A stretch of 60,275 nt of DNA from assembly GCA_031180665.1 (NCBI GenBank), contig JAPSLP010000033.1:1-60275 (forward strand). Direction: 5' to 3'. This DNA is from Cupriavidus sp. (lineage in GTDB: Bacteria; Pseudomonadota; Gammaproteobacteria; Burkholderiales; Burkholderiaceae). This document shows, piece after piece, positions 16,463-25,304 of the stretch; within the stretch, counting starts at the first letter, position 1, and every line of letters begins with the position of its first letter. The position numbers and the translations under genes are program-made. Under the pieces are notes generated by a model, which did no database searches, had not been told where the DNA came from, and was given only the letters and a program-made list of their open reading frames with translations.

Positions 16463-17773
16463 ATGAAACTGAACCGACTGCCCACCCTGATCCTGTTCGC
16501 CATGCTGCTCGGCCTGCTGGCCGGCACCGCTGCGCACCACCTCGCGCCCGACGCCGCCGCGGCCAAATCGATCGCCGGCCATCTGTCGATCCTGACCGAC
16601 GTATTCCTGCGGATGATCAAGATGATCATCGGCCCGCTGGTGTTCGCCACGCTGGTCAGCGGCATCGCCAGCATGGGCGACGGCAAGGCGGTGGGCCGGA
16701 TCGGCCTGAAGGCGATGGGCTGGTTCGTGATCGCATCGGTGACCTCGCTGCTGCTGGGCCTGGTGATGGCCAACCTGCTGACCCCCGGCCATGGCATGAA
16801 CCTGCCGCTGCCGCCGGCCGACGCCACCTCCAACCTGAAGACCGGCGCGCTGAACCTGCGCGACTTCGTCACCCACATGTTCCCGAAGAGCATCGCCGAG
16901 GCGATGGCGACCAACGAGATCCTGCAGATCGTGGTGTTCTCGCTGTTCTTCGGCTTCGCGCTGGGCGCCGTCAAGGACGGTCCCGGCAAGCCGCTGCTGG
17001 CCGCGATCGACGGCTTGGCCAAGGTGATGCTCAAGGTCACCAACTATGTGATGGCGTTCGCACCGATCGGCGTGTTCGGCGCGATCGCCGCGGTGATCGC
17101 CGCCGAGGGCCTGGGCGTGCTGACGGTCTACGCCAAGCTGCTCGGCAGCCTGTATCTGGCGCTGGCGCTGCTGTGGGTCGCGCTGATCTTCGGCGGCTAT
17201 CTGTTCCTCGGCCGCGACGTGTTCCGCCTGCTCAGGACGCTGCGCGCGCCGCTGATGATCGGCTTCGCCACCGCCAGCAGCGAATCGGCCTATCCGAAGG
17301 TGATCGACCAGCTGACCCGCTTCGGCGTCAAGGAACGCATCACCAATTTCGTGCTGCCGCTCGGCTACTCGTTCAACCTCGACGGCTCGATCATGTACAC
17401 CTCGTTCGCGGCGCTGTTCGTCGCGCAGGTCTATGGCATCGAGCTGACGCTGACCCAGCAGATCACCATGCTGCTGGTGCTGCTGGTCACCAGCAAGGGC
17501 ATTGCCGGCGTGCCGCGCGCCTCGCTGGTGGTGGTCGCCGCCGTGCTGCCGATGTTCGGCCTGCCGGAGGCCGGCATCCTGCTGGTGCTGGGCATCGACC
17601 ATGTCCTCGATATGGGCCGCACCGTCACCAACGTGCTCGGTAACGCCATTGCCACGACCGTCGTCGCCAAAAGCGAAGGCGCGATCGGCGCGCCGGTGCC
17701 GGACGAAGCGGACGACACCGCGGAAGACGGCGCTACCGACCTGGCACCCGTCCAGGTCCTGGCGAGCAAGTAG
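16463..17773 (+). CDS. dctA: C4-dicarboxylate/amino acid:cation symporter DctA
   Basis: 436-aa DAACS-family inner-membrane transporter with about eight membrane helices plus re-entrant loops. The conserved parts are present: MIKMIIGPLVFATLVSGIAS, the serine-rich loop FATASSESAYPKVI, PLGYSFNLDGSIMYTSFAALFVAQ and SKGIAGVPRASLVV. These bind substrate carboxylates and Na+/H+. It should import succinate, fumarate and malate. DctA specificity is inferred from the adjacent dctBD pair and the sigma54 promoter; a glutamate/aspartate carrier is the alternative. A terminator follows at 17805. Ribosome site before the ATG is weak. Confidence 0.88.
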   Translation: MKLNRLPTLILFAMLLGLLAGTAAHHLAPDAAAAKSIAGHLSILTDVFLRMIKMIIGPLVFATLVSGIASMGDGKAVGRIGLKAMGWFVIASVTSLLLGLVMANLLTPGHGMNLPLPPADATSNLKTGALNLRDFVTHMFPKSIAEAMATNEILQIVVFSLFFGFALGAVKDGPGKPLLAAIDGLAKVMLKVTNYVMAFAPIGVFGAIAAVIAAEGLGVLTVYAKLLGSLYLALALLWVALIFGGYLFLGRDVFRLLRTLRAPLMIGFATASSESAYPKVIDQLTRFGVKERITNFVLPLGYSFNLDGSIMYTSFAALFVAQVYGIELTLTQQITMLLVLLVTSKGIAGVPRASLVVVAAVLPMFGLPEAGILLVLGIDHVLDMGRTVTNVLGNAIATTVVAKSEGAIGAPVPDEADDTAEDGATDLAPVQVLASK

Positions 17774-17804
17774 CCTCCCTGCCTGCTCCATGGGGCGTGC
17801 CAGG

Positions 17805-17838
17805 GGCCCGACCGCCAATCCGGCGGCCGGGCCTTTTT
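17805..17838 (+). terminator. Rho-independent terminator after dctA
   Basis: GGCCCGACCGCC - AATCC - GGCGGCCGGGCC forms a stem of about 11-12 pairs with one mismatch, followed by TTTTT. It starts 32 bp after the dctA stop and separates dctA from dctBD. Confidence 0.9.
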
Positions 17839-17897
17839 CATTCGAGGACGCCGGGCATGTCGTTTCATTCCAGGACGCCGGGCGTGGCTTTTCTCCG

Positions 17898-17933
17898 CTC
17901 TCCCGCCCAGTGGGAGAGGGCCGGGGGAGAGGG
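17898..17933. repeat. Dispersed CTCTCCCGC...GGGAGAGG repeat (family B)
   Basis: CTCTCCCGCCCAGTGGGAGAGGGCC followed by GGGGGAGAGGG. Related copies lie at 40197-40600, 49427-49538 and 51718-51767, always between genes. Likely an interspersed palindromic repeat of this genome. Confidence 0.7.
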
Positions 17934-18039
17934 AAGGAGCCGGACGCGATCGCTCACGGCAATCGCTGCCCCACCCGCCTCCGTCTTCTCGCCCGCGCAG
18001 CATCCGGGCAGATCCATCGGGTGTGATAAAAGAGAGCGC

Positions 18040-20010
18040 ATGCAGATAACCGCAATGCCGAACCGCCAGTCCTCCGCCGTGTCATCCGCCCCTTCCACCC
18101 CGTCCCGCGCGTCCCGCTCCGCGCACGATCGCCCGCCCCGCCGCCAGCGCGGCCTGGCGGCCGTCGCGCAGCTGCTCGCGCTGCTGGCGCTGGCCGGGCT
18201 GGTGGGCCTCGCGGGCTGGCTGGGCTACCGCTATACGTTCGACGCCGCGCTGGCCCGCCAGGCCGAGCGCGGCCAGGTGCAGCTGCGGCTCTACGGCCAG
18301 GCGCTGTCGAGCGAACTGGCGCGCTACGACTTCGTGCCGAGCCTGCTGTCGCTGGACGACGAGATCAGCGCGCTCTTGGCCCGTCCCGACGATCCCGCCC
18401 GCGTTGCCGCAGCCAATGCACACCTGGCCGCCGTCAATACGCGCGCGGGCACGCTGGCCGTATTCGTGCTGGACCGCCAGGGACGCGTGCGCGCCACCAG
18501 CAACTGGCAGCGCCCCGACAGCTATCTGGGCGAGGACCTGAGCTTCCGCCCCTACTTCCAGGCCGCCATCGATGGTCAGCTCGGCCGCTTCTACGGCGTC
18601 GGCACCACCCGCGACGAATCGGGCTACTACCTGTCGGCCCCCCTGGGCAATGGCAACGGCCAGCGGCCCAGCGGCGTCGCGGTGGTCAAGGTCGGCCTCG
18701 AGCCGCTGGAGCAGCGCTGGCAGACCGCCGACATGCAGATGCTGCTGTCCGACGAGAACGGTGTGGTGATCCTCGCCTCCGAGCCGTCGTGGAAACTGCG
18801 CGCGCGCCGGCCGCTGAGCGCCGCGCAGCGCGAGCGGCTGAACCGCAGCCTGCAGTACAACCGCGCGCCGCTGGACCCGCTGGAGTTCACCCGCGTGCGG
18901 GCGATGAACAACGGCGACGCGCTGGTGCGCATGCGCCGCGGCCCGTCGATGCTCGAGCAGAACGCGATGCTGCCGGGCACCGAATGGCAGCTGACGCTGC
19001 TGACCGATACCTCGCAGGCCCGCATGGCCGCGTTGAATACTGCCGCGCTGTGCGGGGTGCTGACCGCCTTCGTGCTGCTGCTCGGTGCCGCCTGGAACGT
19101 GCGCCGGCGCATCGTCAGCGAGCGGCTGGCCGCGCGCGCCGCGCTCGAGGCCGCCAACAGCGAGCTCGAACGCAAGGTCGCCGAACGGACCGCCGACCTG
19201 ACCAGCGCCAACCACCTGCTGCAGACCGAGATCGCCGAACGCATCCGCACCGAGCGCGAACTGCGCCAGGCGCAGGACGGCCTGCTGCAGGCCGGCAAGC
19301 TGGCCGCGGTCGGACAGATGTCGACCGGCATCGCGCACGAACTGAACCAGCCGCTGGCCGCGCTGCGCACGCTGTCGGGCAATACGCAGAAATTCCTCGC
19401 GCGCGGCGACCTCGCCACGGCCCAGGCGAATCTCGGCACCATCATCGGCCTGGTCGAAAAGATGGGCCGCATCACCGGCGCGCTCAAGTCCTTCGCCCGC
19501 AAGCCGGGCCGCAACGGCAAGGGCAGCGCGCTGCTGGCCGATGCGATCGACAACGCGCTGTTCCTGCTGGAGACGCGCGTGCAGGCGGTGCGGCCGGAGA
19601 TCGTCCGCGATGTCGACCGCACGCTGATGGTCGCCTGCGATCCCAACCGGCTCGAGCAGGTGCTGGTGAATCTGATCGGCAATGCGCTCGACGCGATGGC
19701 CGCCGATCCGGCAAAACGCCCGCCCCGCCTCGAACTGCGGGCCGCAGTCGCCGAAGGCATGGTCCGCTGCACCATCCGCGACAACGGCCCCGGCCTGTCC
19801 GAGGAAGCCTTCGCGCGGCTGTTCGAACCCTTCTTCACCACCAAGCCGGCGGGACAGGGACTGGGCCTCGGCCTGACGCTGTCGGCCGGCATCCTGGACG
19901 AATACGGCGGCACGCTGATCGCCAGCAATCACCCCGACGGCGGCGCCTGTTTCACGATGGTGCTGCCGATGGCCGGCAAGGAGACGCACGATGGCGCCCA
20001 CACTCAATGA
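18040..20010 (+). CDS. dctB: C4-dicarboxylate sensor histidine kinase DctB
   Basis: 656-aa sensor kinase. Membrane helix 1 at about 30-50, a periplasmic double-PAS (dCACHE) ligand domain at 55-325 (with LGEDLSFRPYFQAAIDGQLGRFYGVGTT, typical of DctB), helix 2 at about 330-354, then a coiled coil (LEAANSELERKVAERTADL). The HisKA phosphoacceptor is His433 in GIAHELNQPLAAL. HATPase_c has LVNLIGNALDAM and GLGLGLTLSAGI. It senses periplasmic C4-dicarboxylates and phosphorylates DctD. The start at 18040 has AGAGAG upstream; frames further upstream run through a repeat. It overlaps dctD by 20 nt. Confidence 0.92.
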   Translation: MQITAMPNRQSSAVSSAPSTPSRASRSAHDRPPRRQRGLAAVAQLLALLALAGLVGLAGWLGYRYTFDAALARQAERGQVQLRLYGQALSSELARYDFVPSLLSLDDEISALLARPDDPARVAAANAHLAAVNTRAGTLAVFVLDRQGRVRATSNWQRPDSYLGEDLSFRPYFQAAIDGQLGRFYGVGTTRDESGYYLSAPLGNGNGQRPSGVAVVKVGLEPLEQRWQTADMQMLLSDENGVVILASEPSWKLRARRPLSAAQRERLNRSLQYNRAPLDPLEFTRVRAMNNGDALVRMRRGPSMLEQNAMLPGTEWQLTLLTDTSQARMAALNTAALCGVLTAFVLLLGAAWNVRRRIVSERLAARAALEAANSELERKVAERTADLTSANHLLQTEIAERIRTERELRQAQDGLLQAGKLAAVGQMSTGIAHELNQPLAALRTLSGNTQKFLARGDLATAQANLGTIIGLVEKMGRITGALKSFARKPGRNGKGSALLADAIDNALFLLETRVQAVRPEIVRDVDRTLMVACDPNRLEQVLVNLIGNALDAMAADPAKRPPRLELRAAVAEGMVRCTIRDNGPGLSEEAFARLFEPFFTTKPAGQGLGLGLTLSAGILDEYGGTLIASNHPDGGACFTMVLPMAGKETHDGAHTQ

Positions 20011-21319
20011 TCTGTCGGTGCTGATCGTCGAGGACGACCCCGACGTCCGGCTCGGCTGCGAACAGGCGCTGCGCCTCGAGGGCATCGCCACCCGCGCCGT
20101 CGGCACGGCCGAGGCCGCGCTGCAGACGGTGGCGCCGCACTTTCCCGGCATCGTCGTCAGCGACATCCGCCTGCCCGGCATCGACGGCATGGCGCTGCTG
20201 ACGCAGCTCAAGACCCGCGACGCCGCGCTGCCCGTGGTGATGATCACCGGCCATGGCGACGTCGGCCTGGCGGTGCAGGCGATGAAGCAAGGCGCCTACG
20301 ACTTCCTGGAAAAGCCCTTCGCCCCCGAGCGGCTGGTCGAGGTCGCGCGCCGCGCGCTGGAGCAACGCCGCCTCGCCCTCGAAGTCGCCGAACTGCGCGA
20401 CCGGCTGGCCGGCCGCGAACGCCTCGAGGCGCGCCTGATCGGCGTGTCGCCGGCGATGGAACGGCTGCGCCGGCTGATCGCGGATCTCGCCGACACCAGC
20501 GCCAACGTGCTGATCCACGGCGAGACCGGCACCGGCAAGGAACTGGTGGCGCGCTGCCTGCACGACGCCAGCACCCGCCACGCGCGCAACTTCGTGCCGA
20601 TCAATTGCGGCGGCTTGCCCGAGCAGCTGTTCGAGAGCGAGATCTTCGGGCACGAGGCCGGCTCCTTCACCGGCGCCGCCAAACGCCGCATCGGCAAGAT
20701 CGAACACGCCGAGGGCGGCACGCTGTTCCTCGACGAGATCGAAAGCATGCCGATGTCGATGCAGATCAAGCTGCTGCGCGTGCTGCAGGAGCGCGTGGTC
20801 GAACGGCTCGGCTCGAACACGCCAGTGCCGGTGGACGCGCGCGTGGTGGCGGCAACCAAGGCAGACCTGAAGGCCCTGTCCGACGCCGGCCAGTTCCGCG
20901 CCGACCTCTATTACCGGCTCAACGTGATCACGCTCGAACTGCCGCCGCTGCGCGAGCGGCGCGAAGACGTGCCGCTGCTGTTCGACCACTTCGTCGCGCA
21001 GGCAGCGCTGCGCTTCGAGCGCGACGCCCGGCCGGCCTCCCCCGCCGAGCTGGCCCGGCTGGTCGCCTATCCGTGGCCCGGCAATGTGCGCGAGCTGCGC
21101 AATCTCGCCGAACGACATGTGCTGGGGCTGGGATGCAATCCCGAGCAGGGCACCGAGGAACCCGCGCTATTGCCGCTGGCGCAGGCGGTGGAGCAGTTCG
21201 AGCGGGCGTTGATTGCGGATGCGCTGCGCCGGCATGAGGGAAACCTCAGCCGGGCTAGTGAGGCGTTGGGGGTGGCTAAGACTACGTTGTTTGATAAGGT
21301 GAGGAAGTATGGGCTGTGA
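19991..21319 (+). CDS. dctD: Sigma54-dependent response regulator DctD
   Basis: 442-aa NtrC-family regulator. Receiver domain 1-125 with phosphoacceptor D58 (VVSDIRLPG) and K108. AAA+ domain about 148-370 with Walker A GETGTGKE (177-184), Walker B GGTLFLDEI (242-250) and the sigma54-contact loop as GSFTGA (224-229), a Ser variant of GAFTGA. The C-terminal Fis-type helix-turn-helix is GNLSRASEALGVAKTTLFDKVRKYG. When phosphorylated it should bind the palindromes at 16070-16118 and activate dctA. The 20-nt overlap with dctB implies coupled translation. Confidence 0.93.
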   Translation: MAPTLNDLSVLIVEDDPDVRLGCEQALRLEGIATRAVGTAEAALQTVAPHFPGIVVSDIRLPGIDGMALLTQLKTRDAALPVVMITGHGDVGLAVQAMKQGAYDFLEKPFAPERLVEVARRALEQRRLALEVAELRDRLAGRERLEARLIGVSPAMERLRRLIADLADTSANVLIHGETGTGKELVARCLHDASTRHARNFVPINCGGLPEQLFESEIFGHEAGSFTGAAKRRIGKIEHAEGGTLFLDEIESMPMSMQIKLLRVLQERVVERLGSNTPVPVDARVVAATKADLKALSDAGQFRADLYYRLNVITLELPPLRERREDVPLLFDHFVAQAALRFERDARPASPAELARLVAYPWPGNVRELRNLAERHVLGLGCNPEQGTEEPALLPLAQAVEQFERALIADALRRHEGNLSRASEALGVAKTTLFDKVRKYGL

Positions 21320-21659
21320 CAGAACGCGCAAGGTGTAAGCAAGAACCCAATAGCCTGACTTCTTGACGGCCACCCTTGAGTATCAGCAACACGAAGGAGA
21401 CGGGTGCACCTACACCCAGGAGATCGTCGGGTGAGGTATGGATTCAAATCGGGCTGTACGACCCGCGTAGAGTCGGGGCAATTATGTATCTGCCGCGATA
21501 GTATTCCCGATGATTCCACTACACCCCAGGACCGACCCTCTCATAAAGCTCCACATGCCGAAATAGGGGAATAATTTCACCCTTTTCGCCGAGGGGCTCA
21601 TAAGCGGCCTCTGGTATGATCGCGGATCTGTTCAGGCTTCAAAGAGGCCGGAGGGAAAA
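21320..21659. other. Left boundary of the capsule island
   Basis: 340 bp between dctD and the first low-GC gene. GC drops visibly here and in the next 10 kb. No tRNA, integrase, attachment repeat or IS end could be recognised. The end carries the ribosome site of the next gene. No supported ORF. Confidence 0.4.
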
Positions 21660-22841
21660 TTGCAGGGAGACTATTGCAAGGTGGTGCAGCGAGGCACCGC
21701 CTACCCAACCGTAATCGCTTTTTCGTCTGTAAACACGCCTCAAGGCAAATATAAGCCGTACCGAATCGTCGCCGAAGCGCACGACATCAACATCATATTC
21801 GTGAACGACGCTGCCAACCGCTGGTACCAGCACGGGATACCAGGGGTCGCGGACACGGCGTTGGAAGCTGCAACGCAACTTGCGAGTGAAGCGCGTCGCA
21901 TCGGAAACGGTCGGGTTATCACCTTCGGCACTTCGATGGGCGCATACGGCGCAGCCCTGTTTGGAGCCTTAGGTAAGGTCGACGGATGCATGGTTTTCGG
22001 CGTGGAATCGCCGCTGAATCTTCCCGGCAGTCGTAGTCAGCTGTACATGCCCTCCGGCCAATCCCTACCGTATCCTGCCCTCGCCCCCCTCGTCGAAATA
22101 GGGGGCGTCCCCACTCTTGTCTATGCAAGCGAGACCGATGAAGTAGATCTGGTGAGTGCTGCCACACTGGTCGATCTGCCCAACGTCACGGCGATCAGCA
22201 TCCGAGGCATGGACCATCCCGGCGTACAAGTCTTCGACATTGACAACAGCATCCGGGAGCGCATCACAACGTTTGCTAAGCATGGCACCATCCCTGACGG
22301 CTTTAGCAAACAAGGTTGGATCCTGCAGCAACGAGACCTCATTGCGGGCCTATGGGAGGCATACCAAGCGAAGTCCGTTGCGAAAGACCGTGTATTGTGG
22401 CTGGAAGTCGCGCGTAGGGTAGCGGAGCAATGGCCGCGTAGCGCGACCGCGCACCTTCGCTTGGGTGAGGCTCTATACGGGAATAGCGACGGCCCCGGTG
22501 CGGAGGCGGCATGGCGTGCCGCCCTAGCTATCTGTCCGTACCAGTTCGAATCAATGACAAAGCTGGGCAACTATCTACGACGGCATAAAAAGATAGACGA
22601 AGCACTGCCGCTCCTTACGCGGTGCGTCGAGATCAACCCATGGAATGCACATGGGCATCATTCACTCGGCGAAGCCTACGCCGAGATGGGTCAATTGGAT
22701 AGCGCAGAACGCCATTTGCGGAAAGCGGTTGGCCTAAACCGTGGCAACAAGGCGTTCAAGCGCAGCCTCGCAGAGTTTCTTACAAGATCAGCCAAATCGA
22801 AAATTGATGAAGCTGACATGATGCTTGCTTCAATAACTTGA
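21660..22841 (+). CDS. Alpha/beta-hydrolase-fold protein with C-terminal TPR repeats
   Basis: 393-aa protein. The N-terminal half carries a nucleophile elbow GTSMGAYGA (Ser92 in GxSxG), with likely acid D160 in YASETDEVD and His185 in GMDHPGVQ, a credible catalytic triad. Residues about 255-375 form three TPR-like repeats (RLGEALYGNSDGPGAEAAW, KLGNYLRRHKKIDEALPLL, SLGEAYAEMGQLDSAERHL). It starts with TTG, chosen because GGAGGG precedes it at good spacing and no ATG is suitable. Low GC and position at the edge of the kps locus suggest a capsule-linked esterase or acyl-transfer role; no function is proven. Confidence 0.7.
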   Translation: MQGDYCKVVQRGTAYPTVIAFSSVNTPQGKYKPYRIVAEAHDINIIFVNDAANRWYQHGIPGVADTALEAATQLASEARRIGNGRVITFGTSMGAYGAALFGALGKVDGCMVFGVESPLNLPGSRSQLYMPSGQSLPYPALAPLVEIGGVPTLVYASETDEVDLVSAATLVDLPNVTAISIRGMDHPGVQVFDIDNSIRERITTFAKHGTIPDGFSKQGWILQQRDLIAGLWEAYQAKSVAKDRVLWLEVARRVAEQWPRSATAHLRLGEALYGNSDGPGAEAAWRAALAICPYQFESMTKLGNYLRRHKKIDEALPLLTRCVEINPWNAHGHHSLGEAYAEMGQLDSAERHLRKAVGLNRGNKAFKRSLAEFLTRSAKSKIDEADMMLASIT

Positions 22842-22873
22842 CGCTCTGTGACGCGAACTATCGCCAACTCCCA

Positions 22874-23599
22874 ATGCGGGAGGATCAGCCAAATTTTTCT
22901 ATGCAACATTCTTCTCTGAAACACTGCCTTCGCAACAACAGCGAAATCACCTTTGAGGAAGACGTATCCATTCACCGAAGCTCGTCGGTTGTCGGAAAAA
23001 TTATAATGGGCGCCTTCAGCTATATCGGCGAGGAATCGATTCTCGGCAGGTGCGTAATAGGCCGTTTTTGCTCAATTGCGCCAAAAGTCGTTATAGGGCT
23101 CGGCGTTCACCCCACGTCGAATGTGTCAACACACCCATTTTTTTTCGCATCAAAGAATGGATTTAGCATACCTGACGGCATCGGGAAACCTAGGGATTTG
23201 AAGGACCCGAAGTACCTAGGTCCGATTATCGGCCACGATGTATGGATCGGTACCAACGTCGTAATAAACAAAGGGGTCAGGATTGGGCACGGTGCGATCA
23301 TCGCTGCCGGCGCGGTAGTAACAAAAGATGTCGCACCCTATTCCATAGTTGGCGGGTGTCCCGCGCGGCATATCCGATATCGGTTTGACAGCGAGACGGT
23401 TGCCAGATTGCTTGAATCGCAGTGGTGGAACTCGTCGATTGAATCATTTGTTGGCCTGTCTGCAGACTCGCCAATCGACTTTTGCCAAGAGTTGACATCT
23501 GCTTTCCGGCCCGCGACGTATCGAACGTTCAACTTGGCGGACAAAGGGACGCAACAGGTAGAAAAGCCTATCAACTGGCAGCGCATCTACCAACCATAG
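22874..23599 (+). CDS. Left-handed beta-helix acyltransferase (CatB/maltose O-acetyltransferase-like)
   Basis: About 241-aa hexapeptide-repeat acyltransferase. Repeats run from EITFEEDVSIHRSSSVVGKI through GAFSYIGEESILGRCVIGRF to IGHDVWIGTNVVINKGVRIGHGAIIAAGAVVTKDVAPYSIVGG, the standard acyl-CoA-binding end. The likely catalytic His is in GVHPTSN. It probably O-acetylates a capsule sugar. Start is uncertain: a TTG at 22838 overlaps the previous stop (TTGA), ATG lies at 22874 and another at 22901. Translation coupling with the hydrolase-TPR gene is likely. Followed by a 251-bp gap with no recognised feature. Confidence 0.85.
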   Translation: MREDQPNFSMQHSSLKHCLRNNSEITFEEDVSIHRSSSVVGKIIMGAFSYIGEESILGRCVIGRFCSIAPKVVIGLGVHPTSNVSTHPFFFASKNGFSIPDGIGKPRDLKDPKYLGPIIGHDVWIGTNVVINKGVRIGHGAIIAAGAVVTKDVAPYSIVGGCPARHIRYRFDSETVARLLESQWWNSSIESFVGLSADSPIDFCQELTSAFRPATYRTFNLADKGTQQVEKPINWQRIYQP

Positions 23600-23850
23600 A
23601 ATACCGATTCAATTACCAGGCGCGCACGGAGACTGGATTCGATGCGACGTTCTACGCATTCACCCCGTTATCGCGCCGGTGACCATGTCGTATAACTGAT
23701 TGAACCTCCAAGACTTCGCTGATTCGAAGTTTCGCGTGTAGAGCGGAGACCGTGGCTGAACATCTTACGCACCGTGAACAAGAGCCAGTACCATGCAGCA
23801 TTTGCCCTTCCAACTTATCCCTGGCCGATGAAATGCTACCATCGGCCCGG

Positions 23851-25296
23851 CTAGCCCAGGAACCAAGCCGAGGCCCAGTGCATCATCGAGAAGACGTCCG
23901 ACAGGTCAACCTGCCTGCCAGACAGTGAATCTGCAGCAATCAAACCTGCAACACATGCCAACCGCGCTGGCCAGCGCTTGTGCCGGCCATGGGGTTGAGA
24001 ATCCCCACCCAAAGTGGTGTCAGCATAGAACGAAGAATTTATCTGAGAACAATGAACCAGATAATTTCTAAAGCGTCTGTAGGCAGCGACATCAACGGTC
24101 CCTGGATCTTTCCAGAAGTGGTCCAAACTGCCTTGATAGGTTAAACCCTCTTTGGCGTAAAAACATCGCCCCAGCGCAATTACAGGCACTCGGTGATACA
24201 TCGCCTGCAGACCAGCAGTGGAGTTAATAGTAACTACGCCATCGCACCGATGCATCAGCGAAGGCAAATGTACGTCATGCACGTAGACGACGCGATCTGC
24301 CGCGCCGAATCGAGCCGCACTCTGCGAAATTATCTCCGCATAGCTTGTATGTCCTCTATCCATTGGATGATGTTTAAAGACAAGAAGCGTCTCCCCGGGT
24401 GCGTGATGTGCAAATGAATGGATCGTCCATTCGATAAAATCCTCGATGCGCCGCCAAGGACTATGGACTCTGATCTGACTGTCGTTATATACCTGAAGAG
24501 CAACAAGGAAAAAGGGCGGATGAGTTTCGGCCAATAGACGATCGGCGATAGGCTTCTCTATCCTCCTGTAGTAACGCTTGCGATAGAGCGCCCTTAGCCA
24601 TAGCGCAGCTTCGTGAGCTCTGAATGGCTTGTGGTGACGATAGTCTGGGTATCTCCAGCCCAACGCCATACCGCTCGCAAAATAGCAAAATGACCACCAT
24701 GCCATTTTTGCGAAGGCATGTTTGAATGTACGTCCCTTTGCCTGCATTGGCAGGGCCGGAATGTCCTCGAGCCGAAGCGATGCCATCGGAGAATCAGCAT
24801 TGACCCCGCCCAATTCGAGCGTTATGTAGTCCGGCCGAATGTACCCCTCTTCGAATACCCAAAATCCGATTCCTAGTTCCTTCGCAATCCGTGCCGCGAT
24901 CCGGTGATGCCGGCGGCTGCTTCCGAAGACGGCGACAGCATCAATCCTCAGACGTTCCAGCAGATCACGTAAGAACGGATCCCATAAAGGCATCGGGTCG
25001 CTGAAGCGGATCACCTGTGGACCGGCGTAAAACAGGTCATCACCGCCATTGAAGTTGACCTTCCATACCGAGCTCCCCGAGGCCGTCAACCTATCTCTCA
25101 ACCGGCTAAAGAAGGGCCCATTGGGCCCTTGGAGCAGTAGCACGCGAGAATTTCTCGCCAACTGCTGGAACGATGCCCGTGCTGCGATACCTCGGCTGGA
25201 GACATTCCGGGACCCTTGTTCAAGATAGCTGGTTGGGTGGTTCACTGCCCATTCAACTGGCTTCGACCCGAATCCATCCTGATTTAGTGGCGACAT
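23851..25296 (-). CDS. kpsS: Capsule polysaccharide Kdo transferase KpsS
   Basis: 481-aa KpsS/LipB-family protein. Diagnostic blocks: VLLLQGPNGPFFSRLRDRL at the N-terminus, GDDLFYAG, FEEGYIRPDYITLELGGVN, VFKHHPMDRG and TINSTAGLQAMYHRVPVIALG. KpsS adds the first beta-Kdo to phosphatidylglycerol to begin the lipid anchor of group 2 capsules. The ATG at 25296 is 8 bp past the kpsC stop; a GTG at 25326 would overlap kpsC. Last gene of the kps run; GC is lower than that of the core genes. Confidence 0.92.
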   Translation of the reverse strand: MSPLNQDGFGSKPVEWAVNHPTSYLEQGSRNVSSRGIAARASFQQLARNSRVLLLQGPNGPFFSRLRDRLTASGSSVWKVNFNGGDDLFYAGPQVIRFSDPMPLWDPFLRDLLERLRIDAVAVFGSSRRHHRIAARIAKELGIGFWVFEEGYIRPDYITLELGGVNADSPMASLRLEDIPALPMQAKGRTFKHAFAKMAWWSFCYFASGMALGWRYPDYRHHKPFRAHEAALWLRALYRKRYYRRIEKPIADRLLAETHPPFFLVALQVYNDSQIRVHSPWRRIEDFIEWTIHSFAHHAPGETLLVFKHHPMDRGHTSYAEIISQSAARFGAADRVVYVHDVHLPSLMHRCDGVVTINSTAGLQAMYHRVPVIALGRCFYAKEGLTYQGSLDHFWKDPGTVDVAAYRRFRNYLVHCSQINSSFYADTTLGGDSQPHGRHKRWPARLACVAGLIAADSLSGRQVDLSDVFSMMHWASAWFLG

Positions 25297-25304
25297 GGTT
25301 CGAC

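Noticed and set aside
21320..21659. tRNA or attachment site at the capsule island edge
   Set aside because: No cloverleaf or direct repeat could be found by eye, and no integrase is present.
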